NCBI GenBank assembly: GCA_965116785.1 | Contig: OZ220731.1 | Location: 3,286,001 to 3,350,000 of the forward strand | Length of the DNA: 64,000 bases | Direction of reading: 5' to 3' | Source: Bin87 sp965116785 | GTDB taxonomy: Bacteria > Chloroflexota > Dehalococcoidia > Lucifugimonadales > UBA3495 | Shown here: in pieces, positions 27,235 through 36,430 of the stretch | Numbering within the stretch: position 1 is the stretch's first letter | How the letters are laid out: each line of letters starts with the position of its first letter | Position numbers and translations under genes: made by a program | Notes under the pieces: model-generated | Databases searched by the model: none | The model's input: only the letters and a program-made list of their open reading frames with translations | Told to the model about the DNA's origin: nothing

Positions 27235-28320
27235 TCAGCTCCATTCGGGTGACGGGGTTTCCGCCGGTTCGTCGTGGGTGTTGTCATAGCATCCTACGCC
27301 GGTGCGTGGCGAGTTCCGCAGGACGACGGTGGTGACGTCATCTGGCGCACAGTCGTCGCAGAAGTAGGGCGGAGGCACGATGGGGCCGCCCGCAGCGGGC
27401 GACAATTCGATGTAGGGATTCTCGTAGTAACGCCAGCGGGCGGCTGCGCCGCAGGTGAAACAGCGTTCCGGCGGCAGGTTGCGGGCCATGATGGTAATGA
27501 AGTCATCGCCGTATCCATCAGCGGCCTCGGGCGGGTTGATGAACTCCTGCACATATTGGTAGGGAACCGGTACGGCGGCGACGCATTCGAGGTCCAGGCA
27601 GGTGGTGTCGCCGTAGTCGAACTCGTGATGGAACTTCTGGCCCATGGCGACGGTTTCCTCAACGGTGTGGACCATGTGCTGCTCGTCGGGCTCTGCGAGG
27701 TCGGTGTCGAACATTGGAGGGTCGCCTGGGCCGGGCACGCAGGAGCTGTACTGGGTGCCGCCGATTTCGAAGTGGCTCATGTGGCCGCAGCATTCCAGCC
27801 AAAGGTCCCGCAGGAACCGGTCAAGTTGGCGCAGGCTGGTGGTGGGCTGTACGATGAGCATCATCCAGTGACGGAGTTCCTCGCTCCGCACCCAGACCAC
27901 GAGGGGCTGGCTCCGCGCGTAGCGTTCGTCCACGTCCCGCACCCTGTACCTGCGTTGGACGGTGTCCATGAAGCAGGTTGCGGCGTGGGACTTGACCTCG
28001 TTGGCACCCAGCGAGCCGCCGCACACGTGGCAGTGGCCCATCGAGTTGTCAGCTGCGGCGCGGGCAGCGGCCAGGCGGTCGCTGGCGAGCCGGTGGGCTT
28101 CCACGACTTCGGCGTGGTCCTCGATTGCCTGCTCGCGGAGTTGGTTGCGGGTCTGCGGAAACGGGGCTTCGTCGGGCAATTCGTTTTCGCGGATGTCGGC
28201 CATCGAATCTTGGGCGCCTTGATGGAGCAGACCCAGAGCATATTCCGTCATCTCGATCAGGTCGTCGCTTGGCGTTGCTTCCGCCGCGCGGGCCGCGACG
28301 CCTCGGGCCAGGTGCGCCAT
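27235..28320 (-). CDS. Plasmid pRiA4b ORF-3-like protein with zinc knuckles
   Basis: The central part (about 150-260) matches the pRiA4b ORF-3 fold: ELRHWMMLIVQPTTSLRQLD, RFLRDLWLECCGHMSHFEIG and KFHHEFDYGDTTCLDLECV. An N-terminal zinc knuckle (CHVCGGS, later HAATC) and a C-terminal one (CFTCGAAARW, YFCDDC) flank it. The family is common on plasmids and genomic islands and has no proven function. The ATG at 28320 lacks a ribosome site. The frame continues upstream as EEWYASCLHIGH without an alternative start until it meets the TAG that ends the next gene upstream, so the two may once have been one protein. Confidence 0.6.
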   Translation of the reverse strand: MAHLARGVAARAAEATPSDDLIEMTEYALGLLHQGAQDSMADIRENELPDEAPFPQTRNQLREQAIEDHAEVVEAHRLASDRLAAARAAADNSMGHCHVCGGSLGANEVKSHAATCFMDTVQRRYRVRDVDERYARSQPLVVWVRSEELRHWMMLIVQPTTSLRQLDRFLRDLWLECCGHMSHFEIGGTQYSSCVPGPGDPPMFDTDLAEPDEQHMVHTVEETVAMGQKFHHEFDYGDTTCLDLECVAAVPVPYQYVQEFINPPEAADGYGDDFITIMARNLPPERCFTCGAAARWRYYENPYIELSPAAGGPIVPPPYFCDDCAPDDVTTVVLRNSPRTGVGCYDNTHDEPAETPSPEWS

Positions 28321-28356
28321 GTGTCCGATGTGGAGGCAAGATGCGTACCATTCCTC

Positions 28357-28698
28357 CTACTGTTCGTCGCAGTCTTCCAGCGGCACCTCGGCAAGGGCTT
28401 GTTCCATGACCAGTCGGTTCAAGCGTTGGTGAGTTTCGTTCAGTTGGGTCGCCAGGCGTTGTCGCTGGGATTCGCCAAGCAGCGCGGCGTGCTCGGGAGC
28501 GATGATGGTCAGCAGGTCCACCGCCTTGGCGAGGGTGTCGTTGATCTGAGCGGCCGCCATGAAGGCGGCGTTGGCGGCGTCATGGTTGCCCTCCCGTCGA
28601 AACTGGCCGGCCAGGCGGATCATGCGCTCGCCGTACTGGGCTGACGAGAGTGCTTCCTCGATGCTGATCTGGGTGTGGTTGAACGGGACGGCTGTCAT
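28357..28698 (-). CDS. Hypothetical helical protein
   Basis: A 113-residue, helix-rich protein (MIRLAGQFRREGNHDAANAA, LAKAVDLLTIIAPEHAALLG, TQLNETHQRLNRLVMEQAL). Its ATG is chosen because upstream codons look non-coding. It ends DCDEQ then TAG, and the following codons stay in frame with the downstream pRiA4b-like gene 36 bases on. This TAG may therefore be a nonsense codon inside a longer gene or a normal stop. Confidence 0.5.
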   Translation of the reverse strand: MTAVPFNHTQISIEEALSSAQYGERMIRLAGQFRREGNHDAANAAFMAAAQINDTLAKAVDLLTIIAPEHAALLGESQRQRLATQLNETHQRLNRLVMEQALAEVPLEDCDEQ

Positions 28699-28957
28699 TC
28701 TCTGGGTCTCTTGAGATGTTGATGTCTTGGTGGAAATTGCTTTGTAGCTTTCCTGGGCGGTGTGGCGGTATGGCCAAGGCAGATGTGCCCGGGAGGTTCG
28801 AAAATGGGGCCGGCACGGACTGGCGTTCGCAGCGGCAGCCCGCGACGTGACGGAACTTGGCCTCGCCTTACTCGGTTTCCGCCTATGGTACCGGCCGCCC
28901 CGTCGTCGGTGGCGGCGGCCGGCGTCTCTGCGGGGCGGCACCGGTGGCAGTGCCTGT

Positions 28958-29413
28958 CTACCGGCTGGCTGCCGCACCAACGGGCGCTCTGCGGGCGCGG
29001 CTGTGAGCGACGCGTTTGAAGTTGCGGTTGGAGATCTGTTTCTGTCGTCTTCTCGCGCGATCGAAACGCCTGGCCAGGCCGGCCATGCGCTTCAACTCTT
29101 GGGGTGTGCTGTCAGCGAGAAGGTCGGGGTCCGATCCCTTCGCGCGTCGTATCGCGCGTTTCGACGCGCGCCGTCCGTCGGCGAGGTTGACGGGGTTGTT
29201 CTGTTGCAGTACCTGATTGAGTATCTTGCGGGCTTGACGTTTTTTCATGGCCGGGCTGTTCCAAATGGGGTTTTTCCATCGGTCGGGTACCGGGAGTATA
29301 CTGTTCTCAACGTCTAACGTTGCCCGGTGGTGGAACGGCACCCGGTCTTGGTATTCCGTTGCGACGGTGATTGGCAACAGCGCATCGGTCGGGGCATCGC
29401 CGAATAACGTCAT
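28958..29413 (-). CDS. Hypothetical basic protein
   Basis: Either 151 residues from the ATG at 29413 or about 97 residues from an internal ATG beginning MKKRQARKILNQVLQQNNPV. The second half is very basic (RRFDRARRRQKQISNRNFKR), suggesting a nucleic-acid-binding or structural role. It leads the minus-strand set ending at 26389. Family not recognised. Confidence 0.4.
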   Translation of the reverse strand: MTLFGDAPTDALLPITVATEYQDRVPFHHRATLDVENSILPVPDRWKNPIWNSPAMKKRQARKILNQVLQQNNPVNLADGRRASKRAIRRAKGSDPDLLADSTPQELKRMAGLARRFDRARRRQKQISNRNFKRVAHSRARRAPVGAAASR

Positions 29414-29550
29414 GGAGCGCGGGCGGCGGATTTGATTGCGGCGCAACTTGGCGGTTGTGGCGAGCAGGCTGGAACGGCGAGCCTGAATCGGCGGCGGCGC
29501 GGTGGTTGTCGGCTGGACAGACAGTAGCCGAAGAACAACCAAGATGAGGA

Positions 29551-29652
29551 TCACGTCCAGGAAGATAATTGGCCGTGGTTGTTCTGCCACCCCAGCGGGG
29601 CGAAGGGGACAACGAAGGTGATGGTGAGAAGTGTCCAATGACGAGCGGTCAT
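29551..29652 (-). CDS. Possible small membrane peptide, perhaps frameshifted
   Basis: The frame starts MTARHWTLLTITFVVPFAPLG and stops after 33 residues. In a shifted frame just downstream a second hydrophobic helix appears (IIFLDVILILVVLRLLSV). Together they would make a two-helix membrane protein of about 85 residues broken by one frameshift. Low certainty. Confidence 0.25.
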   Translation of the reverse strand: MTARHWTLLTITFVVPFAPLGWQNNHGQLSSWT

Positions 29653-30152
29653 GCGAGTCCCAGAGCGCGGCTATGGCGGCGCTGTTGCAAAGCTTTCTGC
29701 CCAGGTAGCGAAGTATTCGCCCGGGTACGCGCTTGAGCGCATCAACGCGATGGCCTGCGCGACGCTGTGTGGTTGGGCTTTCAGTGACGGAGGTTCCTAC
29801 GGGAGTAGGTTGTGTCAGCAGGGGGTGCTGACCTTTTGACGGGTGCTGGGCTTTTTCTACCCGGTAGTAGTGTAACCGAAGTAAGTAGTAAAAGATTGAG
29901 TGATGCGGTATTCTCCGGGCGAGCAGGCCATGGAGCCCGCCGCGGTCTGGGTCCGGGTTGCGCGTGTTGTATGGCCCCCTTGTGCCGAGGCAGCCCAAAT
30001 CAGGCCCCGGCGTCCCGCACCAAGTCTCGCATGACCGCAACGTGTCACGAAGGGGTACGGTTCCCCGCTATCGAAATCACCAAGTTGTGAGAAAACCACG
30101 CCTGACTAGTTGCAACGCACGGCTCGGTGCGTTACCGTACCCGCTGGCACCG
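29653..30152. other. Stretch without a recognised gene
   Basis: No convincing coding frame or RNA signal is seen between the small minus-strand peptide and the tubulin-like gene. Confidence 0.4.
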
Positions 30153-30218
30153 ATGGACTATCGGGTTGATGCGCAAGCTGGCGGGAACTGCTTGACGGTT
30201 ACTATGGAGGAAGACTAA
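30153..30218 (+). other. Short frame ending against the tubulin-like gene
   Basis: The frame reads MDYRVDAQAGGNCLTVTMEE and stops 2 bases before the next ATG. The downstream gene's GGAGG lies inside it, so the two would be translationally coupled. It may be the tail of a lost larger gene whose 5' part was deleted, or a leader peptide. Confidence 0.3.
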
Positions 30219-30220
30219 TC

Positions 30221-32347
30221 ATGGCTATCGGAGCAGCGCGCGTAATGGCGGCCGGCAAGGCTGGATTGGAGAGCCTGCCTCACTTTGTGGATGAGCTAAT
30301 GGCGCAGGGCATCCCCCAGCTGGCGCCGTGGGCTATTGACCACAGTCAGGACCAGATTGACGACCTGCGGGGTAGGACCCAAAGCCTCGTGGTTGGTAAA
30401 TGGCAAGATATCTTTGGCATCGGCATCTCTCCCCCTGGTATCACAATGGAAACGGACTCGGCCGCCACTAACAACCTGTTGCAACGGGTCAACCCTTTGG
30501 CGGCCAAAACTGCCGAATTGGCCGACTCTCCCGCTCAGTTGGGCGCCTGGTGCCGACGCCAGATCGGACAGTATTGCCGCGCCACCTTAACTTTGTGGGA
30601 TCAATACAAAGGCCAATACGGCCTTGCCGAGACTTACCAACTGGCCGTAGTCATCCCTTTTTGCCCCGAAGGCCCCACGTCTGGAACCGTTGCCATGTAT
30701 CTGGGCGCCGCCCTGCGCAAGCACTTCGCCGATCAAAATAAATCCGATCAATTGGTGGTTTTGGGTATTGAACTGTGTCCGCCTGTCGCTAAGGACGATG
30801 CCGGAGAGATGGACATGATAGCCGTACGGAGCGCATTTCGCGGCTACGTCGCCCGACAGGAGTTGTTGCAAGGCGTTCCATTGTCTGCTGACCCGAATGA
30901 CAACGACTTTCACGTCCCCTTTGATATTAACATCGTCTTCGATGGCGGCACGGCCAACTCGCCCTTGGCCACGCACGAAGATGTGTTGCGGGCTATGGAC
31001 CAGGCCGCGGCGCAAGTAACGGCCTGCCTGCTCAACGGCGCCACCAGCGGCGGTGGCGGCGACAAGCTTGAGGCTATTATCCACCTCAAGGAACAGGAAC
31101 AGCGCTGGAACGCATATCTGGCCCACGTTGTATCGGAACGCTCTTACAGCGAAGCCTGTCGCTACCTGCGCTATCGGGTAGCGCTACCGTGGCATCGGGA
31201 CCCGGAGACCTGGGATGCCGCAACCCCGGAAGCGCGACGGGACGCATACCTCCGTCGTATTGACGACGATGTCCTTCCCTATCTTTCCCAGGAAGAGAAC
31301 GCTGCCGTTAAAACGCGGGTTAGCCACCTGGTAACGCTGGCCGACGATTTGCGCAGCATTTCGCTGAAGCGCAAATTCGCCGATTTTTTGGGCAGAGCCC
31401 ATAAAGACGCACTGAAGCGAGTCCAAGGCTATCTCGACAGCGCCGTCGATGAAGACAATCATAATTACACGGAGTCTTGCCGGGCCAGCCAGGATACTAA
31501 CAATATCATCGCCAGAGACGACCTTTTCTGCATCAACATCGTGTTGCCCGAAGAACAGCGTCATGAGGCTGCAGTAATCGCCCGAGATAACGGCTCCCCC
31601 GGCCCCATCGCCCAGGTCTTAGGCGATGCCGGCATCGCTACGGTTCGCAACAAAATTACAACCCTCTGCAATGGGGTGCTGCGACGCCCGGATTGCGAGA
31701 CGGTGAACATCGATTCGCAGGCCGTTTACGACGAAATGGTGTCTATTTCCATCAGCGACTGGAGCAAGAACAACATCAACGACCAGTTCCGTCCGTCCCG
31801 TGAAAACCTCAGTTACTACTTGGCCGCCGACTGCCGCCTTACCCCCGGCTCCTTCTCCGAGATGTCTTTTGACTTGAGCGACGTCGTCAGGCAAAGCGCT
31901 TCGGATGATGACAACTCGTCGGCCCAGCCAGCCGCCCTGGACTGGAAACTTAGAGGAGTCGACCACGACATTCCAGTTGAGTACAGCATCTTGACTCTGG
32001 GCCGTGTCCGCAAAGGGGAGGGTTTCAAAGACATCAGCACCTATGAAGAATTAGAGCAGAACTACACGAACCTCGTCGCTGACTTGGATCGTTGGCGTGG
32101 ACTCGCCCGATATTACGGCGTCAAACCACCCTCCGAATGGTTCAAGGACGGGCGACCCGCAGCCGAGCCAACCGCCGCTCCCGGCCTGAGCAGACATCTC
32201 CCCAGGGCGCAGTGCGAGACAGCGCCTGATGTCAGTCCTCGGCGATCGTTTCGCCCGGCCGGCGGCTGTGCTCGCCGGCCTCTTGTTGTTGCTGGCGGCG
32301 CTGCTGCCGGAGTCCCTTGGCGCAGCCGGGCCCTTGCAGGACGATGA
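30221..32347 (+). CDS. Candidate tubulin-like (Tubulin_2-type) protein
   Basis: A large soluble protein with no close match that I recognise. The first 200 residues follow a tubulin/FtsZ-like order: a nucleotide-loop-like GAARVMAAGKAGLESL start, a strand WAIDHSQDQIDDL like the second beta strand of the Tubulin_2 group, and a glycine/threonine loop in VVIPFCPEGPTSGTVAMYLG that resembles the tubulin signature. The remaining 450 residues are mixed helix and strand. GGAGG stands 10 bases before the ATG. The frame runs 119 bases into the next gene, with low-complexity sequence after about residue 640, so the natural end may have been altered by a frameshift. It is paired with a membrane-anchored protein. 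The fold assignment is inference from motif order. Confidence 0.5.
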   Translation: MAIGAARVMAAGKAGLESLPHFVDELMAQGIPQLAPWAIDHSQDQIDDLRGRTQSLVVGKWQDIFGIGISPPGITMETDSAATNNLLQRVNPLAAKTAELADSPAQLGAWCRRQIGQYCRATLTLWDQYKGQYGLAETYQLAVVIPFCPEGPTSGTVAMYLGAALRKHFADQNKSDQLVVLGIELCPPVAKDDAGEMDMIAVRSAFRGYVARQELLQGVPLSADPNDNDFHVPFDINIVFDGGTANSPLATHEDVLRAMDQAAAQVTACLLNGATSGGGGDKLEAIIHLKEQEQRWNAYLAHVVSERSYSEACRYLRYRVALPWHRDPETWDAATPEARRDAYLRRIDDDVLPYLSQEENAAVKTRVSHLVTLADDLRSISLKRKFADFLGRAHKDALKRVQGYLDSAVDEDNHNYTESCRASQDTNNIIARDDLFCINIVLPEEQRHEAAVIARDNGSPGPIAQVLGDAGIATVRNKITTLCNGVLRRPDCETVNIDSQAVYDEMVSISISDWSKNNINDQFRPSRENLSYYLAADCRLTPGSFSEMSFDLSDVVRQSASDDDNSSAQPAALDWKLRGVDHDIPVEYSILTLGRVRKGEGFKDISTYEELEQNYTNLVADLDRWRGLARYYGVKPPSEWFKDGRPAAEPTAAPGLSRHLPRAQCETAPDVSPRRSFRPAGGCARRPLVVAGGAAAGVPWRSRALAGR

Positions 32348-33122
32348 CGCATCGGTGGACATCTACGATAAGGAATGCACTTTCTGGCTGGACTTTGACG
32401 ACGACGGTGAGGGCGACGAGGAGATTGACACCGATCCGGGCAGTTACGCCCGCCAGGAAACCCCGGTCGTCGGCTCCTGTGAGTTTAAATTGAATTCCCC
32501 CGCCGCGGCGACCCTATTGCTGCAAACGGAGCTGGTCGAGTGGCGCTCCGAAGTTGAGATTGTCCGGGAGCCGGGCCTGCCGGAGCGGAAAGTGCTTCAG
32601 CCGGGACGAGTTGTCATCCCCGAGCTGGAAGGCGGAATGAAAATCACGGTGGAGCACCGGGGGTTGACGCCGCGCAGCGTCAAGAGCCGCGCCCTCCGCG
32701 ACGATTACAAGCACGAAGTCCAGGTGCCGCGCCCCTTCCGCCTGCTGGAAATCATCGTAACTACCCCCGCCGGCGAGTATGACCGCCTGGAGGAAAACGC
32801 CAGCTCCGCCAGCAACGCCTACATCCAAACGCACCAGCGCATTTCTGATCTCAACATCGGCGACGAAGCCACCGGGCCTGCCAACATCACAGCTCTGGCC
32901 GGTGAACTGCTGGATGACGGTTATCCTCAAATCGCCGACCGTCTGCTTGACGTTGAGATCGAATCCCCCGACGGCACGAACTGGTGGAAGTGGATCGCGA
33001 TAGGCGTGATAACCATGGCGGTAATTGCAATTGCAGCCATCGGCGCAATCGTCTGGCAGAGCAGAAGAAATTCCTCCACTGAGCCGCCTCCTCCGAGCAC
33101 CCGAGAGCGCGGCAACATGTAA
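32229..33122 (+). CDS. Exported membrane-anchored protein of unknown function
   Basis: A 297-residue protein with a signal peptide (AAVLAGLLLLLAALLPESLG), an acidic beta-rich external domain containing two Cys (ECTF and GSCEF), a helical segment (EENASSASNAYIQTHQRISD) and a C-terminal transmembrane helix (IAIGVITMAVIAIAAIGAIV) with a short basic tail. It begins inside the 3' end of the tubulin-like gene, so the two are almost surely co-transcribed. That layout suggests that the cytoplasmic partner may interact with, or be recruited by, this surface protein. No family recognised. Confidence 0.65.
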   Translation: MSVLGDRFARPAAVLAGLLLLLAALLPESLGAAGPLQDDDASVDIYDKECTFWLDFDDDGEGDEEIDTDPGSYARQETPVVGSCEFKLNSPAAATLLLQTELVEWRSEVEIVREPGLPERKVLQPGRVVIPELEGGMKITVEHRGLTPRSVKSRALRDDYKHEVQVPRPFRLLEIIVTTPAGEYDRLEENASSASNAYIQTHQRISDLNIGDEATGPANITALAGELLDDGYPQIADRLLDVEIESPDGTNWWKWIAIGVITMAVIAIAAIGAIVWQSRRNSSTEPPPPSTRERGNM

Positions 33123-34072
33123 AGCCCCGTTTGCAGGACTTTTCGAAGTCGGGTGTAGGTTAAAACTTTGCCGAGGGCGAGACTGCGAGCCTTTGCGCTC
33201 GGCCAATGACAGGCTCGCGGTCTGACCAGAGAGGGCACTTGCCGCGTAAGAGGCTCGAGACCAGGCCGCTATGATGGTGTTGCAGCACTTGATGTGATGA
33301 TGCCTGTTGTCTTTCACACTTGTACATACGGGCCCTAATGCCGTGATGTCGGTTCAGAGCGACCAAGTGGGGTGTGAAGGGTCTCAAACTTGCGGTCGGT
33401 GCAGAGCAGCCTTGACGCATGTCTCACCCGGTGGCTCGGCGACGCGCCCTTCCCACCCACCCCGCAAATTGGGCTATTCGCGGGGTAAACGCAACATACA
33501 AGGTGGCCGGTCAAGCAACTGTCTTGATAATCAATAGAAATCGGTGATGGGCTTGGTGTCCGGGTGTTGCCGGGACGTGCCGGGCTTAAGCATGGAGTTC
33601 AGGATGGTCGGCAGCTTGCGTATGCAAGCGGTTAGCGCGAGCTTTCTCGGCTTGCCGGTAGACAAGAAACGCTGGTAAAAATCTCTGTGTCAATAGTGTC
33701 GTTGCCCAGTGGTTCTGTCAGTGTAATAAGAAAAGGGAAATGTCAGTCGGAGCGGCTGGTGGCTGGTTGATCTGCTTGGCTTGCGCCACTGGTTAACGAC
33801 AATGAGATCTACAGGTGGTGGTCACCGACGCCACGTTCGAGTACGGGACCCTGCCTGCCGAGTTGGTGGCGGCGACCCGGTAGTGGCGCGTCATGTATCA
33901 GGTGATGCGACGTGTCCATATCATCGGTGCGAGACGGTGGAATATCCCTACTCGCGTGGGTGCTATTCCTGCTCGCGGCGATCGGCCGGTCAGGCGATGC
34001 GGACCATCTGTCGCCCCAGGCAATCTGGTGAGTTGGTTTCCGCTCGGCGGGGTTGGCTCCGATGTGAGCCGG
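33123..34072. other. Long stretch without a recognised gene
   Basis: In 950 bases I see only short frames with Arg/Gly/Ser-rich composition typical of chance reading. No repeat array, insertion-sequence end or RNA gene was recognised. Confidence 0.5.
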
Positions 34073-34678
34073 CTAACCGAGTATTTGGCCGCGATGCCGG
34101 TGGACCCCCTCGCCTTTCAGTGCGATAACTAACTGGTTGCGATGTTCGTCCAGCAAGGCTTTCGCCGCGCTGGCTTGTTCGTCGTACCCGTAGTCGTTGG
34201 CGAAGGCCACGGGGTTGGTGGCAGCGTACAGACGTTGTATATCGGTGCCGTCCAGTTGTTTTCTCAGCCTGGTTATCGGGTCGCACATCTGGTGCGACAG
34301 CTTGCCAGCGGAGGCGGCGAGAAACTCGCTGTGGTCTGCCGACGTTGCTGCCGGGTGCCGTAGCTGACAGACCTTGAGTTCATAGAGTGCGCTGAGTATG
34401 TTGGTCTGGACATAGTACTCCAAGTGCGGGGCGTCGTCGGTCAGCACGACGGCAACATCGTCGACGGCCTCCCGCAGGCGGTCGTGATCAGCGACATCGT
34501 AGCGGTGAAGTGCGGCCAACATCTCGCGGTTGCTGTCGGGGTCCTGGGGGTAGTCCAGGTCGATGCTCTTGGCGACCTCGGGAGCATACTCGCTCAGCCT
34601 TGCCAAGGCGGTGCCGGCCGGTGTGTAGTCGTGGGCCTTGTCTTGAAGTTCATAGCGGTATTCTGTGGATTTTTCCAT
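34073..34678 (-). CDS. Hypothetical helical protein
   Basis: A 201-residue, mostly helical, acidic protein (PEVAKSIDLDYPQDPDSNRE, HLEYYVQTNILSALYELKVC, LSHQMCDPITRLRKQLDGTD). GGAGG lies 5 bases before the ATG, a strong ribosome site. The last 20 residues are basic. I recognise no family. It is isolated between a long empty stretch and an integrase relic. Confidence 0.55.
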   Translation of the reverse strand: MEKSTEYRYELQDKAHDYTPAGTALARLSEYAPEVAKSIDLDYPQDPDSNREMLAALHRYDVADHDRLREAVDDVAVVLTDDAPHLEYYVQTNILSALYELKVCQLRHPAATSADHSEFLAASAGKLSHQMCDPITRLRKQLDGTDIQRLYAATNPVAFANDYGYDEQASAAKALLDEHRNQLVIALKGEGVHRHRGQILG

Positions 34679-34814
34679 GTTGCCTCCGTTCCCTGCGACG
34701 AACTCCAGCCCTGTACAGTGGCTGGGTAGTCCCCGCCCAGCATCTGGGTCAGTCCAATTGTGGCGCCGCCGGCTCTGTCGAGGTTTTGCCGGCCGGCGGC
34801 GGTGTCTGGCGCGT

Positions 34815-34980
34815 TCAGGCGATGCTTGCCGTCTGTCCGGCAGAATCGGGGTTGAGGCGCAGGTAGCGGAGGGTGGTTTCGATCTTGCGGTATTCCAACC
34901 AGAGGGAGACAGTGTTGAGGGGGACGCCCTGGTCCAGCCAGTGACTGGCTGTGCTGTAGGCGCAGCGTGTGGGGGCCGAC
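34815..34980 (-). pseudogene. Tyrosine recombinase, C-terminal stub
   Basis: The frame contains YSTASHWLDQGVPLNTVSLW, then EYRKIETTLRYLRLNPDSAG. This is the end of a phage-type integrase: the helix after the HxxR box, a degenerate LGHR (here LEYR) and the TTLRY segment with the catalytic Tyr. The upstream HxLRH box has been lost. It marks the scar of an integrated element next to the FN3 pseudogene. Confidence 0.6.
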
Positions 34981-35040
34981 CGGTTTGATGCGGCCGGCGG
35001 CGATGGCCGCATCGAAACCTTTCGTCGTCCAGGTGTAAAC

Positions 35041-36069
35041 GGATTAATAGCTGACGCCGATGATGGGCTGGTGGGAAGGATGGGCGGGAAGTGGCGTTCC
35101 GAGGGCTGGAAGCAGGCCGCCAAGGTTGACGCCGATGAGGAGTCGAGCGCCTACTACCGCGACTTCGCTGATCTGCACGTTACGAAGGGAAGCGAGTTCC
35201 GGGTGACGGGGCACCCGCCTCAGTGCGAGGCCAGCCCGTGGTCGGCAGTCGCCGCGCTTGAGCCGGCGCCGGATCCGCCCACGTTCGGGACTTCGGTGGG
35301 CATGACTGCCGACGGCTCCATGCTCGGGGTCTGGATCACCGACCCGCAGGAAAGCGCCGAGCACCACTTGTTCCGGCTGGGTGACGGCGAAGCCGTGCGC
35401 ATGGAGAAGCCGGTGATGCGGCACCAGTTCCCGGTCAAGGCCGGCCAGTCCTACGAGCTATGCGTTGCGGCCGGCAACGCTCGGGGCAATAGCGAAGCGA
35501 CCTGCGAGACCGTCGTCGCCACGCCGGAGTCGCCCTTCGCCACTTTGCGGCTGGAGCCCAGCGACCAGTTGCCGGGCACGCTGGACCTGTTCTGGACCTT
35601 GGTGCCGGTCATCAACCCGACGTGGTTCGACGACGACCTTGGCAGCATTCACACGAAACCCGTCTATCGGGTGGCCATCCGCGAGGTCGGCGTGGGCCCC
35701 GACATCTGGCCGGGCGCCGACACCCGTTTCCGAACCGTTTACTAGGAAGGCCAGCAGGGCGTCCATGTCTTCGACGGCCTGAAGGGCAACACCAGGTACG
35801 AGGTTGCCGTCTGGAGCGAGTAGTACGGCGAGAGCGCGTACCGGTACGCCGTTGCGCGAACGCACATGAGTCCGGTGCGTGACCTGGTGGTCGGCCTCGA
35901 CGACGAGGATGCAGGCCGCGCCGTCGTGAACTGGCAGGCTCCGGTTGACGGCAACCAGACCGGCTACGCGGTGATGTTGCGGGAGACGCATGACAACGAG
36001 CGCGTTTCCCTGCGCCGGCCGAAGTCGGACGCGACACAGTTGGCGCTGGTACCACGTGAACGAACGTGA
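35041..36069 (+). pseudogene. FN3-type secreted protein fragment with two TAG codons
   Basis: One continuous frame encodes several fibronectin-III-like repeats: GSEFRVTGHPPQCEASPWSA, AGQSYELCVAAGNARGNSEA, then VFDGLKGNTRYEVAVWSE and VNWQAPVDGNQTGYAVML. TAG codons interrupt at 35743-35745 (after RFRTVY) and 35821-35823 (after AVWSE); both sit where Gln (CAG) is natural and the domain continues across them. The 5' end is missing: the frame emerges from the integrase relic on the other strand and no signal peptide is present. It is a truncated, recently decayed gene. Confidence 0.65.
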
Positions 36070-36430
36070 GAGCGGTGGGCGAGGATAACCGCCGCAGCGC
36101 GGTCAGGACGTGCTACTTCCGCCATGGCAGCGAGGGGTCGCAGAATCGTGTCAGCGCCGGCTGGACGAGTGGGGCGAGCTGTGCGGCGCCGGCGCAGGAG
36201 TAGCGCTGCGGCGCCGGTCCGCCTGGCCGTGCGGCGATTAGGAGGTCGCTGATGACGGATTCGATAACGAAGGTTTTCGTTTGTGCCAAATGCCAGCACG
36301 ATGAATGTGATACCGAAGCGCTGGTTCTTACGCGAGTCATCCTGGCTTTTAGAAAGCGGGGAACTGGGATAAGGAGCGACGTAAATGGGATTTTTCAGCG
36401 CTCGCGAGGCAGGTTGCTGGGTGCTCGCGG

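Noticed and set aside
27274..28644. 456-codon plus-strand frame opposite the pRiA4b-like gene
   Set aside because: Antisense shadow rich in Gly, Val and Ala without a recognisable fold; the minus strand has the conserved domain and zinc knuckles.
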